This document shows, piece after piece, positions 13,333 to 19,442 of a stretch of DNA of 19,442 nt. Numbering within the stretch: position 1 is the stretch's first letter; the number at the start of each line of letters is the position of its first letter. A program made the translations under genes and the position numbers. Origin of the DNA: JAFNGF01 sp964567045. GTDB lineage: Bacteria; Planctomycetota; Phycisphaerae; Sedimentisphaerales; Anaerobacaceae. The notes beneath the pieces were generated by a model that was given only the letters and a program-made list of their open reading frames with translations, made no database searches and was not told where the DNA came from. The DNA lies in contig CAZMLE010000068.1 in the NCBI GenBank assembly GCA_964567045.1, positions 1 to 19,442 on the forward strand, read 5' to 3'.

Positions 13333-15000
13333 ATGAAACGGTTTAATGATTCGGAAATCACGTTACTGTTGCTGGCGTTCGTGCTCGCGCTCATCCTTAC
13401 CCCTAGAATTGCGAACGCAGATTTCACCTTTGGTACTGCCACGAATCTTGGTCCGACGGTCAATTCTCCGGACAGTGACTTTAGTACGTGTATCTCGGCG
13501 GATGGGTTGTCCCTGTTCTTCTCCTCCAACCGACCCCCGGGTGGGTGGCGTGATTTTGACCTCTGGGTGACAACACGGCAAACAAAGGACGAGGACTGGG
13601 GTGCCGCGGTGCACCTTGGAGATACCCTCAACTCAAGGGGCATGGAGTGGACCCCTTGCATCTCTGCGGATGGTCTGGAGCTTTTCTTTGGCGACGGGAC
13701 TTGGGGAGACACGGACATATCAGTAGCGAGGCGAAATAGCCCGTCTGAGCCTTGGGGCGCCGCGCAGAGTCTTGGTCCAACGGTCAACAGCACAGCTTGG
13801 GATTCCGCACCGAGCATCTCGGCGGACGGCCTGGAACTCTTCTTCAGCTCGACCCGATCAGGTGGTTTTGGTGGTCCGGACCTATATGTGACGACGCGGG
13901 CATCCACCTCCGATCCGTGGGGCCCTGCGGTGAATCTTGGCCCAACAATCAACAGCGCATATGGCGATTCATTATATGGGGAGTGGACTCCGAATATCTC
14001 GCAGGATGGGCTGACGTTATTCTTTGCTTCGGCACGACCACCGGGTTCCGCGTCGAATCTGGACATCTGGATGACAAGACGTGCAACGGGAGACGACGAG
14101 TGGGGGCCGCTGGTGCATCTTGGGGCCCCTGTTAACAGTTCCTCGCAGGACTCGTCGCCGTGTATTTCGGCTGATGGTCTTACGCTCTACTTTGTCTCTG
14201 GTCGGCCCGGCGGGGTCGGTGGTGACTCCGACTTTTGGCAGGCAGCCATCATTCCAATCGTTGACTTTAACGCCGATGGAATTGTAGACCTCAAAGATTT
14301 TTCCGAATTAGCTCAATACTGGCAGGAGAATGAGCGATCAGTTGACATTGCTCCACCTATCGGCAATGGGATAGTGGATATTCGGGATGTCGCTGTTCTG
14401 GCTGATTATTGGCTCAAAGAAATTGGCCTACTCGCCCACTGGAAGTTGGACGAGACAGAAGGCGCGCTTGCTCACGACAGTTCCGGTGACAAACATGGGA
14501 CGGTCCAGGGCCACCCGACATGGGAACCTACCGCAGGCAAAGTAGGCGGGGCAGTGCGTTTGGATGGCGTTGATGACTACGTGAGCACACCGTTTGTCTT
14601 GAGCCCGGCCGAGGGACCTTTTAGCGTCTTTGCCTGGGTCAAGGGCGGCGCCGGTCCTGGACAAGTGATTATCTCTCAGCAGAATGGAGCCAATTGGCTC
14701 GGTACAGATCCTTTCAACTTTGGCTGGCTTATGAGTGACCTGCAGGTGTCAGGAGGTCGTTCCTTATTCTCCCAAAAAGTCATCACCGATGGCGAGTGGC
14801 ACCGTGTGGGCTTGGTATGGGACGGCGAAAACAGAATCCTTTATGTGGATGGTATAGAGGTTGCGAAAGATACACAGACCAGTTTGGCAGGCTCGGATGG
14901 CGGGCTATACTTTGGCGCCGGCAAGAATCTTCAGCCTGGCAGTTTCTGGTCCGGCTTGATTGACGACATCAAGATATATGACCGGGCAGTCAGACCATAA
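13333..15000 (+). CDS. secreted PD40 beta-propeller / dockerin / LamG protein
   Basis: A 555-residue exported protein. The signal peptide (MKRFNDSEITLLLLAFVLAL) is followed by a cleavage site near IANA-DF, and an AGGAAGGA precedes the ATG at 13333. Five PD40 (WD40-like, TolB-type) repeats fill about residues 30-308, each with I-S-A-D-G-L-x-L-F-F and a closing D-L/I-W/Y-x-x-x-R. They probably form an incomplete propeller or pair with another protein. A dockerin-like pair follows at about 310-360 (DFNADGIVDLKDFSELAQYW and GNGIVDIRDVAVLADYWL), then a LamG/concanavalin-like domain at about 364-553 (LLAHWKLDETEG, GEWHRVGLVWDGENRILYVD, ending GSFWSGLIDDIKIYDRAVRP). The dockerin is normally C-terminal, so here it looks as if a LamG module was added behind a complete PD40-dockerin protein. 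LamG domains often bind carbohydrate; the ligand is unknown. Confidence 0.9.
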   Translation: MKRFNDSEITLLLLAFVLALILTPRIANADFTFGTATNLGPTVNSPDSDFSTCISADGLSLFFSSNRPPGGWRDFDLWVTTRQTKDEDWGAAVHLGDTLNSRGMEWTPCISADGLELFFGDGTWGDTDISVARRNSPSEPWGAAQSLGPTVNSTAWDSAPSISADGLELFFSSTRSGGFGGPDLYVTTRASTSDPWGPAVNLGPTINSAYGDSLYGEWTPNISQDGLTLFFASARPPGSASNLDIWMTRRATGDDEWGPLVHLGAPVNSSSQDSSPCISADGLTLYFVSGRPGGVGGDSDFWQAAIIPIVDFNADGIVDLKDFSELAQYWQENERSVDIAPPIGNGIVDIRDVAVLADYWLKEIGLLAHWKLDETEGALAHDSSGDKHGTVQGHPTWEPTAGKVGGAVRLDGVDDYVSTPFVLSPAEGPFSVFAWVKGGAGPGQVIISQQNGANWLGTDPFNFGWLMSDLQVSGGRSLFSQKVITDGEWHRVGLVWDGENRILYVDGIEVAKDTQTSLAGSDGGLYFGAGKNLQPGSFWSGLIDDIKIYDRAVRP

Positions 15001-15046
15001 GTGCCCGCGCCTTTGTCACAGAGGGCAGAACGAGTTTTCGATTTTC

Positions 15047-15116
15047 GATTTACGATTTTCATCCGCCGGACGTATGGCGGATTAAATTGGCGATCCGCAA
15101 TCGTCAATCGTAAATC
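15047..15116. repeat. nested inverted repeat in the leader of the C10 protease gene
   Basis: Outer arms GATTTACGATT (15047-15057) and AATCGTAAATC (15106-15116) are perfectly complementary. An inner pair ATCCGCC (15061-15067) and GGCGGAT (15076-15082) is also perfect. The outer right arm ends five bases before the GGAGG (15121-15125) of the next gene, so folding could affect translation. Tandem ATTTACGATTTTCGA-type sequence is a common kind of intergenic repeat in environmental genomes, so it may simply be an inserted repeat. Confidence 0.6.
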
Positions 15117-15132
15117 TCCTGGAGGTTTTGCC

Positions 15133-18100
15133 ATGCGTTCTCTCATTCGAAGACAGACATTTCTGGCCGCATTGATTGCCTCGTGTCTATTCTCATACTC
15201 GGCACTTGTGGCCGGCCCGGTGCGTCTCGAACAGGTAAGAAAGGTCACAGATATATTCCTCAAAGAGCGAAGTGTACGCCCCGGCAGTCCTTCGACCCGG
15301 CTCCGGACGGGGGAGCTGCAGGCACTTTCAATAACAACGACGCAACAGACTCCAAGCGGTTTTCGAGAGGTTCGCGGCGATAATGGAGCCGTTCTTGCAT
15401 ACATTGCGGACCTTTCGCCACGTGGGTTCATCGCGACATCCGCAGATACAAGTATCACTCCGATTGTGGCGTATTCTTTCAGGAGCTTTTTTCCAGCCGA
15501 CGGCGACAAAAAGAACCCTCTCTACCGCATGTTGAAAGAGGACATGAAACTAAGGGGACAAGCTCTGGCTAAGTATGCTAAGTTTAATGCGACAGAAAAC
15601 AAGTGGGATTCCTACGTCAACGGAATAGCAGAACTTTCTGTGCCTGAGACTTTCCAGCAGTGGCCGGAGGAGAACACAACAGCTACCGGCGGATGGCTGG
15701 AGACCACTTGGCACCAGGACTCACCTTACAACGAATCCTGCCCGTTGGATACTGTCGATCGTTCCAGAAGTTATGTGGGCTGTGCACCGACGGCGTTGGC
15801 ACAACTGGTCAATTATCACCAGCAATGTAACATAAATTTCGACGACCTCGATTCGTATGTGACATACGGTGGTATCAATATCGACGGTGACAGCACTCTG
15901 TACGATTTCCTCTCTTTTGACGAGCTGAACGGATATCTTGCCGCCTTGCGAGTTAAATACAGCACACAGACGGAGCTGGATGAGGCCGATGCCGCTGCAC
16001 TTAGTTTTGCCTGCGGAATCGCTGCCCGTACGGATTATTCCAGCGAAGGTTCAGGAACTTCACCATTTGATGTGCGAGGAGCGCTACTTGATAAGTTCGG
16101 TTTTTATTCGGCTGACATGACCGGCGGTCTGTCGTGCGAGTTTTATCATGTGCTGCAAGAGAACATTATCAATCAACTGCCTGCATTGTTGGGCATTAGT
16201 CCGCCGGATGGATTTAGCGGCCATGTCGTTGTTTGTGACGGCTACAACACCAACGGCGAGTATCACCTTAACTTCGGCTGGGGTTCCGCCGATCCTGAGG
16301 AAATAACCGAGGCATGGTATCACCTGCCACTGGACCTTCCGTCCTATTGTAGCATCATCGCTGAAGCGATATTGAACGTTCAACCTGTTCCGCCGGGCAT
16401 TCAGGTCGACCCCGCCAGTTTTGTTTTTTACGCCGTCCCGGAGCAGGAATCTGAACCTAAGACGCTGCTTGTCAAAAATAATAGCACACAACCCATGTTG
16501 ATAAACTCGATATCCAGTCCGCAAGGATTCGTTATCTCTCGAACCGCTGATAGTTACGCGGACCACATAGACTCTTTCCAGATGCAGCGTCCGGGACAGG
16601 CAGCCTCGATCAACATAAAGTTCTGCCCACGTCAGGCGGGGGGATATTATGGAACACTCGCGATTAACTACGGCGTTGGGAGTACAAAGTACGTGATTCT
16701 AAAAGGTTGCTCATTCACCGGCGGCACAGAAATCCAGGCAGGCGAAGTCTCCGGAACGTGGTCGGAAGCTAAGTCACCCTATTTTGTGGCCGGGGATATT
16801 AAAGTGCCGGCGAACGGCGAACTGATTATTGAACCGGGGGTCAGAGTTATGTTCTTGGGACCCTATGGCATGACCATCGGCGAAAACGCCCGACTTCTCG
16901 CCCAGGGAACTGAGAACCGCCCGATAGAATTTACGGCCTTGAATACAGAAATGGGCTGGACCGGATTGCGATTTCTGGATTCGCGTGACGATGACATATT
17001 GAGTCATTGCTGGATTAGCTTTTCCAAGAAAAGTGCCGGCTTGATGGCAGAGGATGATTACTACGCCGAGTATGGCGATGAGGATAGCTGCGGAGGAGCG
17101 GTGTATTGCTACTTTTCAAGCCCGACCATCACGAGCTGCAAAATCACGAATAATATTGGAGATAGAGGCGGGGCAATCTATTGCACTGAAAGCTGTCCCG
17201 TAATCCAGAATACCGTGATAGCGAACAACGCTTCGCTGGGGGGCCTGCCGCGGTGCGGCGGGATATGCTCTGACTGGTGGGGCGCGCCTGAAATCAAAAA
17301 CTGTACCATAGTAGACAATTTGCCCGGCGGCATTTTCGCGACATCGTGGGAGGAGATGAACGTGACAAACACGATTATATGGGGCAACGAGCAGTACCAG
17401 ATAGAAACGGAGGAATCCACGCCGGTGGTGTCTTTTTGCGACGTCCAGGACGGCTATCCCGGCCAGGGCAATATTGATGCGGATCCTTGTTTCTTTGCTC
17501 CCAGCGCCGGCGCCGGGCCGGATTATGATGGTCTATCCGCCAACTGGACGCTGCAGAGCGTTTCGCCCTGCATAAACGCGGGAGCACAAATAGAGCTTCC
17601 ACCAACCGACCTGGCAGGATGTCCGCGGATTTACAGCGGCATTGTCGATATAGGGGCTTATGAAAATCAATCAGACTTGCCTTTAATCACCATCACCCCC
17701 TCAGCCACGCTCGATGCGGGCTTCGTACACGTTGATACAAATTCAATCGCGCCTCTTGAGATCACCAACACGGGCAAGGTAGATTTCACAGTAGAAAGCC
17801 TGAGCATTTCCGATCCGAGGGATGTCTTTTCGATAGTCACTCCGATCAATGATCGTCTTCTGGCGCCGGGTGAGTCGGTCCAGGCAGAGATAGAATTTGC
17901 GCCAACAAAAGAGAGGGCTTGTACCGGTATCCTCCATGTTTATTCCACCAGCAGCAATGCCCCGCACAAACGAGTTACGCTGCGGGCAGTGGGAGTCTCG
18001 GGAACCATCGTTGCGGGTGGTCCAGTCAGCGGCACCTGGACCACGGCGGGCAGCCCATATACAGTTACCGGAGACATCCGCGTTCCCAAGGGGCGAACGT

Positions 18101-19305
18101 TGACCGTTGAGCCGGGGGTCGTGGTCAAATTCGCAGGTCATTTCGCCTTGACGGTGGGCTACAGAGCAACTTTGCGTGCGGTGGGCACCGAGACAGGCCA
18201 GGCCCCGCATCTGCCCACGCGACCGGCGGCGGCAGGCCATATCGTCTTTACGCCGACAGATACCGATGAGGGATGGTTCGGCATACGTTTTGTCAATAGT
18301 GGGACCGATGACATATTGAAATACTGCACCATCGAATACTCAAATAAGCCACGCACCGGCGGAGGCAGTGACCCGAACCTGAGCGGCGGAGGAATTCTCT
18401 GCTGCGGCTCGTGGGACCAGGAGCCAGGCTACCCAGTTCCTTCCAGCCCAACGATCGACCATTGTGTGATCGCCAATAACCACGCCGAATCAGGCGGCGG
18501 AATTATGTGCATGGATGGTTCGGAGGCCGTAATCACGAATAACACTATAATTGACAACTCGGCGGATTATGACGTCGGGGGCATTTACATCCTCGATGCC
18601 GCTGCCAAGATAGCCAACAATGTCATTGCCAATAATTCGGGCTATTACGCCGGCGGTATCCTGAATTGGTGGGGGACCCCTTCGATCATAAACAATACCA
18701 TCGTTCAAAATAGGCCCAATGCGATGTACCTGGATGAGACGATGTGGCTTCCCTGGGGCGCGCAGGCTGGCCAACCTATCTTGAATAACATCATCTGGCA
18801 GAACGAGATATACATGTCGGATTACGCCCCGCCTGAAGAGTATGATATTCGCTTCAACGACATTCAAGGCGGCTGGTCCGGACAAGGCAACATCGATGCC
18901 GATCCTTTGTTCGCGGACCCGGAGAACTGCGATTGTCATTTGGAATCTCAGGCAGGAAGGTGGGATGCAAGTACTCGGAACTGGGTTAAGGATGAGGTTA
19001 CCAGTCCTTGCATCGACACTGGCAATCCCGATTCAGACTGGAAAACAGAACTGTGGCCGCATGGCAAACGCATCAATATGGGTGCCTATGGCGGCACCGC
19101 ACAGGCAAGCATGTCTTCGTCTACTGTCGGCAATATTGCGGACTTGAATAATGATAACACTGTGAGCCACGCCGACGTGAAGATGCTCGCGGAGAGATGG
19201 CTGCATCAGGAAACGCTGGTGGCTGAAGACCTTGATCGAAACGGCGTGGTCAATTTGAGCGACTTTTGTATCCTTGCCGACGAATGGCTCTGGCAGGGAT
19301 CTTGA
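15133..19305 (+). CDS. secreted C10 (streptopain-like) cysteine protease with two beta-helix modules and a dockerin
   Basis: The ATG at 15133 has GGAGG seven bases upstream and opens a signal peptide (MRSLIRRQTFLAALIASCLF); the frame is open further back but has no other start signal. The product is 1390 residues. A propeptide (about 26-175, with AYIADLSPRGFIATSADTSI) precedes a C10 peptidase domain (about 185-415). Cys217 lies in VGCAPTALAQLVNYH and His364 in SGHVVVCDGY, then YHLNFGWG. The Cys-His distance of 147 residues is almost that of streptopain, and Asn380 matches its catalytic-site Asn. Phe381 stands where streptopain has Trp. Next come an immunoglobulin-like abnormal-spindle-type domain (about 425-525), a right-handed beta-helix (about 535-845), a second such pair (about 846-955 and 956-1320), and a dockerin-like tail (ADLNNDNTVSHADVKMLAER, EDLDRNGVVNLSDFCILADE). 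It is probably an exported, surface-anchored protease. The two helix modules are internal duplicates (SGTW-x(6)-PY-x-V-x-GDI). Confidence 0.9.
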   Translation: MRSLIRRQTFLAALIASCLFSYSALVAGPVRLEQVRKVTDIFLKERSVRPGSPSTRLRTGELQALSITTTQQTPSGFREVRGDNGAVLAYIADLSPRGFIATSADTSITPIVAYSFRSFFPADGDKKNPLYRMLKEDMKLRGQALAKYAKFNATENKWDSYVNGIAELSVPETFQQWPEENTTATGGWLETTWHQDSPYNESCPLDTVDRSRSYVGCAPTALAQLVNYHQQCNINFDDLDSYVTYGGINIDGDSTLYDFLSFDELNGYLAALRVKYSTQTELDEADAAALSFACGIAARTDYSSEGSGTSPFDVRGALLDKFGFYSADMTGGLSCEFYHVLQENIINQLPALLGISPPDGFSGHVVVCDGYNTNGEYHLNFGWGSADPEEITEAWYHLPLDLPSYCSIIAEAILNVQPVPPGIQVDPASFVFYAVPEQESEPKTLLVKNNSTQPMLINSISSPQGFVISRTADSYADHIDSFQMQRPGQAASINIKFCPRQAGGYYGTLAINYGVGSTKYVILKGCSFTGGTEIQAGEVSGTWSEAKSPYFVAGDIKVPANGELIIEPGVRVMFLGPYGMTIGENARLLAQGTENRPIEFTALNTEMGWTGLRFLDSRDDDILSHCWISFSKKSAGLMAEDDYYAEYGDEDSCGGAVYCYFSSPTITSCKITNNIGDRGGAIYCTESCPVIQNTVIANNASLGGLPRCGGICSDWWGAPEIKNCTIVDNLPGGIFATSWEEMNVTNTIIWGNEQYQIETEESTPVVSFCDVQDGYPGQGNIDADPCFFAPSAGAGPDYDGLSANWTLQSVSPCINAGAQIELPPTDLAGCPRIYSGIVDIGAYENQSDLPLITITPSATLDAGFVHVDTNSIAPLEITNTGKVDFTVESLSISDPRDVFSIVTPINDRLLAPGESVQAEIEFAPTKERACTGILHVYSTSSNAPHKRVTLRAVGVSGTIVAGGPVSGTWTTAGSPYTVTGDIRVPKGRTLTVEPGVVVKFAGHFALTVGYRATLRAVGTETGQAPHLPTRPAAAGHIVFTPTDTDEGWFGIRFVNSGTDDILKYCTIEYSNKPRTGGGSDPNLSGGGILCCGSWDQEPGYPVPSSPTIDHCVIANNHAESGGGIMCMDGSEAVITNNTIIDNSADYDVGGIYILDAAAKIANNVIANNSGYYAGGILNWWGTPSIINNTIVQNRPNAMYLDETMWLPWGAQAGQPILNNIIWQNEIYMSDYAPPEEYDIRFNDIQGGWSGQGNIDADPLFADPENCDCHLESQAGRWDASTRNWVKDEVTSPCIDTGNPDSDWKTELWPHGKRINMGAYGGTAQASMSSSTVGNIADLNNDNTVSHADVKMLAERWLHQETLVAEDLDRNGVVNLSDFCILADEWLWQGS
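15289..15311. repeat. short palindromic-type insertion inside the protease propeptide
   Basis: CCTTCGACCCGGCTCCGGAC followed by GGG encodes PSTRLRTG (residues 53-60) in frame. It is very close to the CCTTCGACAAGCTCAGGACG-type short repeat that is widely scattered in environmental bacterial genomes, including inside genes. It has one extra base and several changes. It sits in a linker between the signal peptide and the main propeptide, where it would be tolerated. Confidence 0.4.
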
Positions 19306-19372
19306 GCCCGGCAGTTTCTGGTCCGGCCTGATTGACGACGTCAAGATATACGACCGGGCGCTAACGCCCTGA
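19298..19372 (+). pseudogene. orphan LamG tail across the protease stop codon
   Basis: Starting inside the last codons of the protease gene, a different frame reads DLEP, then GSFWSGLIDDVKIYDRALTP and TGA at 19370-19372. This is the same LamG end as at 13221-13283 (54 of 63 positions equal by my count) and 14938-15000. The TGA that stops the protease (19303-19305) lies within the DLEP part of this tail, out of frame. There is no start for it. It looks like the surviving 3' end of a LamG gene whose body was replaced by the protease gene's 3' end. Confidence 0.7.
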
Positions 19373-19442
19373 CGGAACACAAACTGATAACCACAGATAA
19401 GCTATGAAACCGGAGCCTCCCGGTTAGGTTATAATACAGGCT
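19373..19442. other. intergenic repeat motif, hairpin and possible -10 box at the window end
   Basis: TGATAACCACAGAT (19385-19398) repeats the motif at 12780-12793. AACCGG (19408-19413) pairs with CCGGTT (19420-19425) around a six-base loop. A perfect TATAAT (19430-19435) follows, but without a recognisable -35 at the right distance. The next gene lies outside the window. Confidence 0.4.

Overview
The window most likely comes from a Planctomycetota bacterium of the Phycisphaerae type. The evidence is several secreted proteins with dockerin-like tails (paired half EF-hands of the form D-x-N-x-D-G followed by a W-L end), GLUG repeats, LamG domains ending in G-L-I-D-D-x-x-I-Y-D-R-A, and right-handed beta-helix modules. 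The lineage is inferred from domain style; there is no rRNA or marker gene here.

Layout. Positions 1-1410 hold the 3' part of a GLUG/dockerin surface protein followed by a second, orphan dockerin tail. Positions 1692-2321 hold a chimeric relic in which the N-terminal half of a tyrosine integrase is joined in frame to a motif-V fragment of an ATP-dependent DNA ligase. Positions 2408-3980 encode an intact, visibly AT-richer ABC-2 transporter pair (ATPase and permease). Positions 4321-10704 are a GC-rich carbohydrate block: a Gfo/Idh/MocA oxidoreductase that has lost its nucleotide-binding N terminus, a secreted GH2 beta-galactosidase-like enzyme and a secreted GH3 enzyme. The block ends against a reverse-strand TPR lipoprotein/secreted gene that has lost its 3' end. 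Positions 11774-12700 are a decayed IS3-family transposase. Positions 12780-12914 are a hairpin-rich intergenic repeat. From 13136 on there is a run of secreted modular proteins: a gene collapsed to its signal peptide plus LamG tail, a PD40-propeller/dockerin/LamG protein, and a 1390-residue C10 (streptopain-like) cysteine protease carrying two beta-helix modules and a dockerin.

How it fits together. The intact genes suggest a polysaccharide- or glycoprotein-degrading, surface-protein-rich lifestyle: exported GH2 and GH3 glycosidases, an exported protease and exported propeller/LamG/beta-helix proteins. The middle of the window looks like a rearrangement zone, because integrase, ligase, oxidoreductase, TPR gene and transposase are all broken at block boundaries.

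The most unusual pattern is a 63-bp LamG 3' end present three times (13221, 14938, 19310). Only one copy is still joined in frame to a LamG domain. One is attached to a bare signal peptide and one sits directly across the stop codon of the protease gene. Together with the orphan dockerin tail after the first gene, this suggests that the 3' ends of these surface-protein genes recombine or are exchanged. I found no CRISPR array, tRNA, rRNA or recognisable defence system. Assembly chimerism cannot be excluded for the sharp junctions.
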